DNA of 40,381 nucleotides, taken from an uncultured Prevotella sp. (GTDB taxonomy: Bacteria; Bacteroidota; Bacteroidia; Bacteroidales; Bacteroidaceae). The stretch covers positions 1-40,381 of the forward strand of contig CAKQCV010000019.1 in the NCBI GenBank assembly GCA_934217675.1, read 5' to 3'. Under the pieces are notes generated by a model that searched no databases, had not been told where the DNA came from, and saw nothing but the letters and a program-made list of their open reading frames with translations. Shown here piece by piece: positions 9,196-17,327 of this stretch (positions within the stretch are counted from its first letter, which is position 1; each line of letters opens with the position of its first letter). The position numbers were made by a program, and so were the translations under genes.

Positions 9196-10680
9196 TCAGT
9201 TCTTTTTTAACATCAGCTCGTGGTCTATGCACGAAGGGTATTCTTCTTTGTAGTGTGATACCATGACTATCGTTTTGTTCTTTCTTTTAGCAAAGGCATT
9301 AATAATAATTCTTACCATATTCCTGTTGTTGTTGTCAAGTCCATGGAATGGTTCATCGAGAATAAGCAACTGTGGGTCTTTCACGAATGCTCTTGCCAAA
9401 AGTACCATTCTTTGCTCACCGCTTGATATAGAAAGATAGTTTCTATCTTTAAGATGACTGATTCCGAAGATATCTAGCCATACCAGACATTTCTTATAAT
9501 CATCTTCCGTTAACTTTATATATAAGCCAACAGAATCGTTTATTCCGCTTGCTACAATCTTCAAACATGATATATTTTGCTTGTACGCACGATGCATTTC
9601 TGGAGAAACATAGCCAATATTTTTCTTTATCTCCCAAATGCTTTCTCCAGAGCCTCTTGGTATGCCGAACAATGTTATGTCGCAAGCGTAACTTTGGGGA
9701 TTGTCAGCACAAATCAGACTCAGTAAGGTTGATTTTCCAGAGCCGTTTTCTCCGTTCAAAGCCCAATGTTCGCCATTTTTTATAGTCCAGCACAAATCTT
9801 TTAATATAGTTCTTTTCCCATACTTAATGCATATATTATTTAGCCTCACAACTTCATCACTATTATTAATATTCGTTGTTTGTTGAGGAATGCTTTTCAC
9901 CATATTTTCAATATATGCAGTACCGGATATTTTTTTGCTGTTTTCTTTTTCTTTTTCAAAATATTCAGTCATTGTCATTTTATGAGAAACGGCAAGTTCT
10001 TTTACTTCAACAACATGAGTTATGAAATCAGGAATGTCGTCATTCTTGGAAAGAATAATGATAAGTTGTAGTGGCAACTCTTTTATAAGCTTGTCAAGAA
10101 CTCTTTTCAGCATTTCTCTTGTAGCAGCATCAAGACCTATAAATGGATTGTCCAGCATTAGAACCCTTGGTGCAGCCATAAGATTTTTCACGAGATTCAG
10201 TTTTCTTAATTCTCCGCTTGAGAGCGAGATTATATATTTGTCGAGCATCTGCTCTATGCCGAATATTTCGTAAAGGTGGTTTCTGAATGCCAGCTGATGT
10301 TCTGATTTGTCTTTTATTAGCGAGAAAGCATCCTCAAGTTCTTGTTTGGCTGTAGGCATTTCTGCATCAATGTCATGCATATTCCATCGCTGTTGCAGAT
10401 AATAATGACCAGCTTTGCTACCGTAAGCATCCTCAAAAGTTATGTATTTGATATTATCAGAAACATATGCCTTTTTGTTTGGTGAAAAATCATATACAGG
10501 TTGTTCGAAGCGTAGAGGATGTGCACCTGTTATCATTTCAGCAAACATTGTTTTTCCTCCAGCATTTGGACCCACAATGGCAATGTGTTCTCCTTCGCAA
10601 AGCGAGAAGTTTACTGGTTCAGCCATATTCCATTCAGGCATTCGTGTCATGCCATTTTCGATGCTTATTATTGTTTGCAT
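9196..10680 (-). CDS. ModF-like protein with two ABC ATPase domains
   Basis: This 494-aa soluble protein has two ABC nucleotide-binding domains and no membrane segments. Domain 1 has Walker A GPNAGGKT (37-44) and signature LSSGELRK (153-160), but its Walker B ends LMLDNP (N178 instead of catalytic Glu) and its switch region reads SKNDDIPD without the usual His. Domain 2 is complete: GENGSGKS (310-317), SSGEQRM, LLILDEP and VSHYKEE. The block from LFGIPRGSGESIW through IGYVS resembles E. coli ModF (PhrA) as I remember it. No molybdate permease or binding protein is nearby, so a molybdate role is not supported by context. It lies 10 bp downstream of ruvC at the end of the rsmG operon and may act in regulation or translation rather than transport. 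Confidence 0.85.
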   Translation of the reverse strand: MQTIISIENGMTRMPEWNMAEPVNFSLCEGEHIAIVGPNAGGKTMFAEMITGAHPLRFEQPVYDFSPNKKAYVSDNIKYITFEDAYGSKAGHYYLQQRWNMHDIDAEMPTAKQELEDAFSLIKDKSEHQLAFRNHLYEIFGIEQMLDKYIISLSSGELRKLNLVKNLMAAPRVLMLDNPFIGLDAATREMLKRVLDKLIKELPLQLIIILSKNDDIPDFITHVVEVKELAVSHKMTMTEYFEKEKENSKKISGTAYIENMVKSIPQQTTNINNSDEVVRLNNICIKYGKRTILKDLCWTIKNGEHWALNGENGSGKSTLLSLICADNPQSYACDITLFGIPRGSGESIWEIKKNIGYVSPEMHRAYKQNISCLKIVASGINDSVGLYIKLTEDDYKKCLVWLDIFGISHLKDRNYLSISSGEQRMVLLARAFVKDPQLLILDEPFHGLDNNNRNMVRIIINAFAKRKNKTIVMVSHYKEEYPSCIDHELMLKKN

Positions 10681-10690
10681 TATATGTTTC

Positions 10691-11287
10691 CTATTTGTTC
10701 TTTTTCGTTAGTGCAGCAATTTGGCTTGCTGGTACTCTTGATTTGTTTTTGTTTATAAAATCCTTCCATCCGCTGTAGCTAACTTTTGTTTCCGGTTTAC
10801 CGGCCTGCAGAAAGTGACAATATGCAGCAGCCAAGGCATCGGTAGCATCCATGAATGGCACTTTGTCATTATCATTGATGTTCAGAAGTCTTGTCAGCAT
10901 GCCAGCCACCTGTTCCTTTGAAGCCTGTCCTTGTCCTGTTATAGCCATTTTTATTTTCAGTGGAGCATACTCATGTATTGGTACGCTATGATGTATAGCA
11001 GCAGCTATAGCCACCCCTTGTGCTCTGCCCAATTTCAGCATAGATTGCACGTTCTTTCCGAAAAAGGGAGCCTCAATAGCCATTTCATCAGGCAAAAACT
11101 CGTCAATGATTCCTGTAACCCGTTCAAAGATTCTTCCGAGTCTTAGATATGGGTCATGCTCTTTGCGCATGTCAATAACTCCCATTGCCATCATTTGAGC
11201 CTTATTTCCCATAACTTTAAGCAGTCCGTATCCCATCACGTTAGTTCCTGGGTCAATGCCTAAAATAATCTTTTCTCCCTTTGTCAT
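10691..11287 (-). CDS. ruvC: Holliday junction endonuclease RuvC
   Basis: This 198-aa protein resolves four-way DNA junctions as a homodimer after RuvAB branch migration. The RNase H-like fold's acidic active site is complete: D12 ([12 protein letters not shown]), E71 ([10 protein letters not shown]), D146 and D149 ([11 protein letters not shown]). The first three motifs match those of the E. coli enzyme (D7, E66, D138, D141) in spacing. The protein is slightly longer at the C-terminus than E. coli RuvC. Its ATG overlaps the stop of the upstream hydrolase gene by 4 bp (ATGA), showing translational coupling within the rsmG-MBL-ruvC-ABC operon. ruvA and ruvB are not in the window. Confidence 0.96.
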   Translation of the reverse strand: MTKGEKIILGIDPGTNVMGYGLLKVMGNKAQMMAMGVIDMRKEHDPYLRLGRIFERVTGIIDEFLPDEMAIEAPFFGKNVQSMLKLGRAQGVAIAAAIHHSVPIHEYAPLKIKMAITGQGQASKEQVAGMLTRLLNINDNDKVPFMDATDALAAAYCHFLQAGKPETKVSYSGWKDFINKNKSRVPASQIAALTKKNK

Positions 11288-11928
11288 TTCATATAGGGGT
11301 TATGCTTTTCTTCAAATCTGATAGAAGTCTTTTCTCCATGTCCAGGTAAAACTGTTGTGTCTGGCGGTAATATATTTACAATATTTTTCAGGCTCTCAAT
11401 TATATCATTATAGCAACCCAATTCAAAGTCAGTTCTTCCGATACTCAATTTAAACAGGGTGTCGCCAGAAAATACAACCTTTTCTTCTTTGCAATATAAC
11501 ATTACAGAGCCAGGTGTATGTCCAGGGGTAGGAATGACAGTGAAAGAGTGGTTGCCGAATTTAACGATGCTGTTGTCTGTTAAGTAATCTTTTATTTCTG
11601 GTGTTTTTTCATTATATGCCAGTCCAATGAAGGTTTGCGCCTGTACTGCCATATTTTCCATTAGCACTTTATCCCGCTTGTTTACTTCTGGATACAGTCC
11701 AAAATATTCAAAAATCATATTGTCGCCAAAGTTATGGTCAATATGTCCATGCGTGCAGAGAAGATGCTTTGGTGTGAGTCCATTTCCCTTTATGTAGTCG
11801 GTTATAGCTTTACGTTCCTCCTGATAAAAAGCTCCACAATCAATAATTACACATTCCTTTGTTTCATCACTCGCCACATAGCAGTTTTCTTGGAACATGT
11901 TGCATTCAAATTTCTGTATCTTTATCAT
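11284..11928 (-). CDS. Metallo-beta-lactamase-fold hydrolase (glyoxalase II-like)
   Basis: This 214-aa cytosolic protein carries the metal-binding motif HGHIDH (about residues 60-65), a later TPGHTPGS segment supplying another His, SGDTLF with the bridging Asp, and a terminal LPGHGEKTS His. All ligands of a binuclear zinc or iron site are present. Its length fits the short glyoxalase II-like group (YcbL type), which hydrolyses thioesters, but substrates differ widely in this superfamily. It sits between rsmG (11 bp upstream) and ruvC (4-bp overlap), a common housekeeping arrangement that does not reveal its substrate. Confidence 0.88.
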   Translation of the reverse strand: MIKIQKFECNMFQENCYVASDETKECVIIDCGAFYQEERKAITDYIKGNGLTPKHLLCTHGHIDHNFGDNMIFEYFGLYPEVNKRDKVLMENMAVQAQTFIGLAYNEKTPEIKDYLTDNSIVKFGNHSFTVIPTPGHTPGSVMLYCKEEKVVFSGDTLFKLSIGRTDFELGCYNDIIESLKNIVNILPPDTTVLPGHGEKTSIRFEEKHNPYMK

Positions 11929-11939
11929 ACTCGTCTTTT

Positions 11940-12563
11940 TTACATTGCTGGAACATAAATCACGAATTTGTCCTTGAACCAGTCTTCATTAAACCAATTC
12001 GTAATTTCTATAGCTTCAGCTATTTTTCTGTAAGGGTGCATTTCTCCTTCTACGTTTCCGCCTTTCAGGCAAAGCAGACCATTGGGGAGCGAGTTTTTTC
12101 CTTCCTTGCTGAAATTTTTCTTTATGATTTTCATCAAGTCGGGTAGTGGCATAACCGCACGACTCACTACAAAATCATACTTGCCCTTTTCTTCCTCTCC
12201 ACGCAGATGAACCGCTTCCACGTTCTCCAATCCGATAGCTGTTGCAACTTCGTTCACCACGCGTATCTTTTTTCCTGTACCGTCAATCATCTTGAATTTC
12301 ACTTCTGGGAACATGATAGCGAGTGGTATACCTGGGAATCCGCCGCCAGTACCGAAGTCAAGCACCTTTGTTCCTGGACGAAATTTTATAGACTTAGCTA
12401 TTGCTAAAGAGTGCAATACATGGTGAACATACAGGTTTTCTATATCTTTTCGTGAGATTACGTTTATTTTCTCATTCCAGTCTTTATAGAGATCGTATAA
12501 TGCTGCAAATTGTTCCTTTTGTTTTTCCGTAATATCCGGAAAGTATTTTATTATTTCTTCCAT
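11940..12563 (-). CDS. rsmG: 16S rRNA (guanine527-N7)-methyltransferase RsmG
   Basis: This 207-aa protein transfers a methyl group from S-adenosylmethionine to G527 of 16S rRNA. The SAM-binding motif I, KVLDFGTGGGFPGIPL, is at about residues 66-81; the family hallmark FPGIPLAI follows directly, and motif IV, VVSRAVMPLPDL, lies near residue 132. Length is normal. It is the first gene of the minus-strand operon rsmG-MBL-ruvC-ABC. A well-formed promoter lies 26-56 bp upstream of its ATG. The C-terminus ends directly before the hydrolase gene. Confidence 0.96.
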   Translation of the reverse strand: MEEIIKYFPDITEKQKEQFAALYDLYKDWNEKINVISRKDIENLYVHHVLHSLAIAKSIKFRPGTKVLDFGTGGGFPGIPLAIMFPEVKFKMIDGTGKKIRVVNEVATAIGLENVEAVHLRGEEEKGKYDFVVSRAVMPLPDLMKIIKKNFSKEGKNSLPNGLLCLKGGNVEGEMHPYRKIAEAIEITNWFNEDWFKDKFVIYVPAM

Positions 12564-12588
12564 ATCAATTTAATCGTTAAAAGAGTTA

Positions 12589-12619
12589 CAAAGATAATAT
12601 AAAAAACAGAGAAAACAAA
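12589..12619 (-). promoter_or_regulatory. Promoter of the rsmG operon
   Basis: Read on the minus strand, TATCTTTG (12596-12589) matches TAnnTTTG and TTTG (12619-12616) is the -33 element, with exactly 19 nt between. The -33 element lies in one arm of a 10-bp inverted repeat (12611-12620 and 12632-12641). Confidence 0.75.
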
Positions 12620-12641
12620 AGATTGCAAGTTTTTTGTTTTC
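12611..12641. repeat. Inverted repeat overlapping the rsmG -33 element
   Basis: GAAAACAAAA (12611-12620) and its exact reverse complement (12632-12641) are separated by 11 nt. The position over the -33 box suggests an operator, but A/T-rich composition makes chance more likely than usual. The rest of the 420-bp gap (12564-12983) shows no convincing gene. Confidence 0.5.
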
Positions 12642-12877
12642 CCGTATATATTGCCAAGATGATTAAGATTGTTTTATTCGTTTTCTCGTTGCAGTAATGT
12701 TATCTGAAGAATACCGTTAGCTTAGTATTGTTTAGGCGTCAGTTAACAGTGGATAAAACGTTAGCTTTTGTTGCTGTGCATATAGATTAGTTATAAAAAC
12801 AGACAAACTTGTTAGTGTTTTATTTTTTTGATTGTATTTAAAGTGTCTTATAATTTTTATTTTCTCTCGATTTGCAT

Positions 12878-12885
12878 TATCTTTG
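12878..12885 (+). promoter_or_regulatory. Candidate -7 element for the 76-aa gene and hrpB
   Basis: TATCTTTG matches TAnnTTTG and would start a transcript near 12892, giving a leader of about 90 nt. No TTTG is visible at the expected -33 distance, so the promoter is incomplete or activator-dependent. Confidence 0.45.
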
Positions 12886-12983
12886 CAGTAGCTAAGCTGC
12901 ATCTCAGCATAATATTTAAGCAAACTTGATGTTCTGCTTTTATCTTGCGCTATTTTTATATAAATAATAAATAGAAAAACATA

Positions 12984-13214
12984 ATGAAAAGTATTTTGAT
13001 TAAGGATACGACAATTTCTGAGCGAATAGATATTGTAAGACAATCACTCGATTTTGGCGATGGTGAGTGTGAAGGAGTTGATATGGAAGATATGTATGAT
13101 GACTATATCTATGGCAGAAAAGAACTTGTTGAAATAAATCTTGAGTTTTCAAAGAATAATAGAGGTTATGTTACATCTGGAGAAATGAGAGACACTCCAA
13201 GGTGTAGCAGATGA
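12984..13214 (+). CDS. Conserved-looking 76-aa protein of unknown function
   Basis: This is a small acidic protein (start MKSILIKDTTISERIDIVRQ, end CSR). It has no signal peptide or membrane segment. The central part reads DFGDGECEGVDMEDMYDDY, followed by IYGRKELVEINLEF. I have a weak memory of small proteins in gut anaerobes with the same skeleton (IKDTT, ERxxIV, Gly/Cys-rich centre, YIxGxxEL.EIN), some with misleading database names, but cannot confirm a family. Only C30 and C74 are present here, so a metal site is not obvious. It begins an apparent two-gene unit, 9 bp before hrpB. Coding is supported by normal codon use, an A-rich upstream region and tight spacing. Function unknown. Confidence 0.7.
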   Translation: MKSILIKDTTISERIDIVRQSLDFGDGECEGVDMEDMYDDYIYGRKELVEINLEFSKNNRGYVTSGEMRDTPRCSR

Positions 13215-13223
13215 TTTCCTTTT

Positions 13224-15746
13224 ATGAAGTCTATACAGGAAATAATAGAATGTTCAGGAAATCTGCCTGCTGCAGAGGTTGTTCATGATGTATGCGAGTT
13301 GTTGCAATGCAATGACTCTGTGGTTATAACAGCTCCGCCGGGAGCCGGAAAGTCAACTCTTTTGCCACTTGTAATAATGCAAAGCATGGATGCAAGTGGT
13401 AAAGTCCTTGTTTTAGAACCACGTCGTATTGCTGCTCGGCAGATAGCAGAACGTATGGCATGCATAATGGGTGAAGCTGTTGGCAACACAGTGGGTTATC
13501 GTGTTCGTTTTGAAACAAAAGTGAGTGAAAGCTCAAAAGTCGAGGTCATTACAGGTGGTGTAATGACGAGAATGATTATTGGCGATCCTACGCTTGATGG
13601 AGTGAAGGCAGTTGTGTTTGATGAGTTTCATGAGCGTAGCCTTGATACAGATGTTGCTTTTGCTCTTGTGCGTGAAACGCAGCAGATATTGCGTCCGGAT
13701 TTAAAAATCATAATTATGTCAGCCACTATCGATGCTACCGATATATGCAAAAAACTTGGAGCACCATTGATAGAGAGCGAAGGAAGGATGTTTCCTGTAG
13801 AAGTGTTGTATGCGGAAAACTTTATTGGCATACCAGACTTTGTTTCCTTTCCTGATGCCAAGACCGTTGCAGCAGCCATAATTTATGCCCATCGTAAACA
13901 TAAAGGGGATATACTGGCTTTTCTTCCAGGGCAAGGAGATATTGTGCGTTGCATGGAGCTGCTTTCCAATACTCTTGCTCCAACAAAGGTATTACCCTTA
14001 TATGGCAACCTGCCGGCAGAACTTCAGCACAAGGCGATAGAACCTTCAAAGCAAGGCGAGAGAAAGGTAGTGCTTGCCACTCCTGTAGCTGAAACGTCTA
14101 TAACGATAGAAGGTGTAAGAATTGTAATTGATAGTGGATTATGCCGTACAATGTTGTTTGATGCGAGAACAGCCATGAGCCATTTGGAAACAGTTCGTAT
14201 AAGTCTTGATATGGCAGAACAGCGCATGGGGCGTGCTGGTAGAGTGGCAGAAGGTGTATGCTATCGGTTATGGCACAAGTCATCCGAACATCTTATGTTA
14301 CACCAACGGCACCCTGAAATTCTATCTGCCGACCTTTCAAGCACGATGCTCTCTGTTGCAGCCTTTGGCGAGAGTGATTTTTTCAATATGCCTTGGCTTA
14401 CACCGCCACCAAATGGGAGCGTGACTATGGCAAAAGAATTATTGCAATCACTTGGAGCTATTGATAGATATGGGAAGATAACGAAAATAGGGATGCAGAT
14501 GGCTGCCATGCCTTGTCATCCGCGTATATCAAGGATGATGCTCAGTGCAAAAGATGATCGTATGAGAAGTTTGTCTTGTGATTTAGCAGCTTTGCTTGAG
14601 GAGAAAGATCCCATGACGGATGCTATGGATACAGACCTAAGTATAAGAGTGTCGGCATTACGTTCCTCACGCAGAAATTCCGTCTCTGGTAGATGGCAGC
14701 GCATTGCAAAAATCTCCAGTGAATATTGTCGGATGCTTCATGCCAAGACTGATAATTCGGATATTGCTCCATGTGATATTGGTGAGCTGATAGCACATGC
14801 TTATCCTGAACGGGTGGCAGTTAGTGTAGACTGTATTGGAAATTTTTGCATGGCAAACGGAGAGATGGTAAACATAAATGTTGCAGACAGTATGTCGGCA
14901 TATCCATGGATCGTTATAGCATCATTACATTCAGTACATGGAAAGAGCGGACGCGTATTTCTTGCATCACCACTTGATTTGGATTCTGTAAGTGATTTGA
15001 AAAAAGAAAACTTGAACATCTCTTGGAATAGCAGAATTGGGCGTGTCACAGCTCTGCATGAAACAAAGATTGGAGTATTGACGGTTGAAAGTAAACCTGT
15101 ACATGATGTAGATAAAGAGAAAGTGAAGAATGTTGTATGTGATGCAGTGAAAAAATACGGATTAAGCATGCTTGCATGGAATGACAAATGTGTACGCAGT
15201 CTTCAGAATCGTTTGCTCACAGTTAAATCATGGCATCCTGAATTGAATATCCCTGATTTGTCTACAGAGCATCTTCTTTCCTCGGTATACGAATGGTTGC
15301 CTTTTTATCTTGAGAACGGCGAAAATGTGTTATCTACATCAGCAGAGCTGAATAAGCTTGACCTTTATAGCATATTGTGGTCAATGATTCCATACGATTT
15401 GCAAAAGATTATAGATCGTGTTGCGCCTACACACATTCAAATGCCCACAGGCAGTAATATTCGCATTGAATATCGTTTGGGAGCAGAGAGCCCAGTGCTT
15501 AGTGTACGGTTGCAAGAATGTTTTGGTATGGAGCATACACCACGTGTGGATGATGGGAAACGGGCTGTTTTGATGGAACTTCTCTCACCAGGTTTTAAAC
15601 CAGTACAGCTTACAGCAGATTTGCAAAGCTTTTGGAATAATGCATATTTTGATGTGCGTAAAGAAATGAGGCGCAGATATCCTAAACATTATTGGCCTGA
15701 GAACCCTCTTGTGGCAGAAGCGGTGAAAGGAGTCAAAAAGAAGTAA
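13224..15746 (+). CDS. hrpB: DEAH-box ATP-dependent helicase HrpB
   Basis: This 840-aa protein has the full HrpB layout: Walker A PPGAGKST (residues 38-45), DEFHERSLDTD (from 133; the family has Phe in the DEAH position), SATID (166-170), RecA-like domain 2 with ETSITIEGVR and the QRMGRAGR motif VI, then winged-helix and ratchet-like regions and the family-specific C-terminal domain ending in the KHYWPENP segment. Length matches E. coli HrpB. HrpB is an RNA/DNA helicase-like protein whose cellular role is still poorly defined. It lies 9 bp after the 76-aa gene and ends at a bidirectional terminator facing the MFS gene. Confidence 0.95.
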   Translation: MKSIQEIIECSGNLPAAEVVHDVCELLQCNDSVVITAPPGAGKSTLLPLVIMQSMDASGKVLVLEPRRIAARQIAERMACIMGEAVGNTVGYRVRFETKVSESSKVEVITGGVMTRMIIGDPTLDGVKAVVFDEFHERSLDTDVAFALVRETQQILRPDLKIIIMSATIDATDICKKLGAPLIESEGRMFPVEVLYAENFIGIPDFVSFPDAKTVAAAIIYAHRKHKGDILAFLPGQGDIVRCMELLSNTLAPTKVLPLYGNLPAELQHKAIEPSKQGERKVVLATPVAETSITIEGVRIVIDSGLCRTMLFDARTAMSHLETVRISLDMAEQRMGRAGRVAEGVCYRLWHKSSEHLMLHQRHPEILSADLSSTMLSVAAFGESDFFNMPWLTPPPNGSVTMAKELLQSLGAIDRYGKITKIGMQMAAMPCHPRISRMMLSAKDDRMRSLSCDLAALLEEKDPMTDAMDTDLSIRVSALRSSRRNSVSGRWQRIAKISSEYCRMLHAKTDNSDIAPCDIGELIAHAYPERVAVSVDCIGNFCMANGEMVNINVADSMSAYPWIVIASLHSVHGKSGRVFLASPLDLDSVSDLKKENLNISWNSRIGRVTALHETKIGVLTVESKPVHDVDKEKVKNVVCDAVKKYGLSMLAWNDKCVRSLQNRLLTVKSWHPELNIPDLSTEHLLSSVYEWLPFYLENGENVLSTSAELNKLDLYSILWSMIPYDLQKIIDRVAPTHIQMPTGSNIRIEYRLGAESPVLSVRLQECFGMEHTPRVDDGKRAVLMELLSPGFKPVQLTADLQSFWNNAYFDVRKEMRRRYPKHYWPENPLVAEAVKGVKKK

Positions 15747-15800
15747 AGCCGATGATTGGTTGTTGCAAATCAGTTCGCAATACCAATCACCGGCTTTATT
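15745..15800. terminator. Shared bidirectional terminator between hrpB and the MFS gene
   Basis: The arms 15745-15760 and 15782-15797 pair over 16 bp with one A-C mismatch. An inner TTGC/GCAA (15763-15766 and 15777-15780) extends the structure. The first arm overlaps the hrpB stop codon. T-rich sequence flanks it on both strands. Confidence 0.85.
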
Positions 15801-15836
15801 TAGAATTAAATTATTGTGTATGACTTCAAAAAATCT

Positions 15837-17252
15837 TTAGTTCTTGATATTTGGTTCCTCAAGTCCGTATCCACCCTTTTTGTCAATTGCTTTCAGATAT
15901 ATGCCAAGCAATAGAGCAGCCACACCAAGCATTGCAAATACAACCATAGGAATTGTATAATTATATTTCAAAGGATCCTCAACACCAGGGTTGCTTGCCT
16001 TCAATACGCTTCCGATAATCATAGGAAAAGCATAAAGACCAATATTTTGAATCCAGAAGATTAGGGCATAAGCAGAGCCAAGCAGCTTGCCGTCAATAAG
16101 TTTTGGAACAGAAGGCCATAACGCAGCAGGAACAAGTGAGAATGATATACCCAACACGATGATTGCTGCAAGAGTTATTATCACACTTTGTGTTGCAGGA
16201 ACTACAAATGCGAAAATCAGATGGCATACAATCATCAGTACAGCACCCAAAATAAGCATCGTTGCTCCTTTGCCTTTGCGGTCAAGGAAGTTTCCGAGGA
16301 ATGGAGTTACAGCAGCTGCACCTAATGGGAAAACGAAGAATACGTAACCAGCTTGTTCTGCAGTAAAGTTCAGGTTGCACTGCAGCATGTTTATAGCATA
16401 TTTTTGGAATGGGAAAATTGCGCTGTAGTATAGAACACAGAGCAATGCCACAACCCAAAACATGCGCAGAGAAAGAATCTTTCCTATATCAGAAACTTTG
16501 AATGGATCGTCTTTCTCCTCTTCAGCTCCTTGAGCATCCAGTTTCTTGTCCATAAATCCATAAGCGATAAAGCTGACGAGACCTATGCATACCAGCAAAA
16601 GTGATGCTGCAACAGGACGGCTAACGCTGACTGGAGTTATTGAAGCAAGAGCAGGAGAGCCAATCATGACTACAGCAACACCCACACGGGCAATTGCCAT
16701 CTCAATACCCATTGCAAGAGCCATCTCATGACCAGTAAACCATTTTACGATACCACGACTCACGGTGATACCAGCCATCTCGGCACCACAGCCGAAAATC
16801 ATAAATCCTATGGCAGACAATTTTGCAGAAGCAGGCATTCCGTCATACCATGGTGTCACATTCCACCATTCTTGTGGCAAGTTCAATGCTCCGTCCATGA
16901 ATGTTTTGAAAGATGATACCTCGAAAGCATCAGTCACAGCATACCAATTTATGGCAGCACCAAGCACCATAACGGCTCCAGAAAGAATTGCAGTAAAGCG
17001 TACTCCCATTTTGTCTAGAATTATTCCGGCAAAGATGAGGAAGAACACAAATACATTTAGGAATGGTTCCGAACCGGCAAAGTGACCGTATGCCTGGGGA
17101 TCCCAGCCTCGCTGAGTCTGTAGAATTTCCTGTAGTGGAGAAAGAATGTCTACAAAAATGTAGGCGAAGAACATTGCACCGGCCAGCAGCACAAGAGCAG
17201 TCCAGCGCATAGCTGGAGAATCGCTTAGTTTTTTCTGAATTTTTTCGTTCAT
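15837..17252 (-). CDS. MFS transporter, substrate unknown
   Basis: This 471-aa inner-membrane protein has about twelve hydrophobic segments in two blocks, with a charged loop (about residues 233-248, DKKLDAQGAEEEKDD) between the halves. The MFS loop 2-3 signature is present in reduced form (GIILDKMGVRF) and an equivalent GNFLDRKGKGA appears in the second half. The first extracytoplasmic loops are large and Trp-rich (residues about 105-145). It lies 75 bp downstream of a secreted S9 peptidase on the same strand with no obvious terminator between, which suggests uptake of peptidase products such as short peptides. That is inference; no residue seen here proves a substrate. Confidence 0.85.
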   Translation of the reverse strand: MNEKIQKKLSDSPAMRWTALVLLAGAMFFAYIFVDILSPLQEILQTQRGWDPQAYGHFAGSEPFLNVFVFFLIFAGIILDKMGVRFTAILSGAVMVLGAAINWYAVTDAFEVSSFKTFMDGALNLPQEWWNVTPWYDGMPASAKLSAIGFMIFGCGAEMAGITVSRGIVKWFTGHEMALAMGIEMAIARVGVAVVMIGSPALASITPVSVSRPVAASLLLVCIGLVSFIAYGFMDKKLDAQGAEEEKDDPFKVSDIGKILSLRMFWVVALLCVLYYSAIFPFQKYAINMLQCNLNFTAEQAGYVFFVFPLGAAAVTPFLGNFLDRKGKGATMLILGAVLMIVCHLIFAFVVPATQSVIITLAAIIVLGISFSLVPAALWPSVPKLIDGKLLGSAYALIFWIQNIGLYAFPMIIGSVLKASNPGVEDPLKYNYTIPMVVFAMLGVAALLLGIYLKAIDKKGGYGLEEPNIKN

Positions 17253-17327
17253 ATTAATTTATGTTTTGTTGTTAATTTTGTGGTATCAATTATCAGCTCA
17301 CATATAAAATTGGCTTTGATTGACTTC

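Noticed and set aside
12732..13043. Minus-strand frame of 103 codons in the long gap
   Set aside because: It overlaps the start of the 76-aa gene, has low-complexity Lys/Asn/Tyr-rich content and no ribosome site or promoter.
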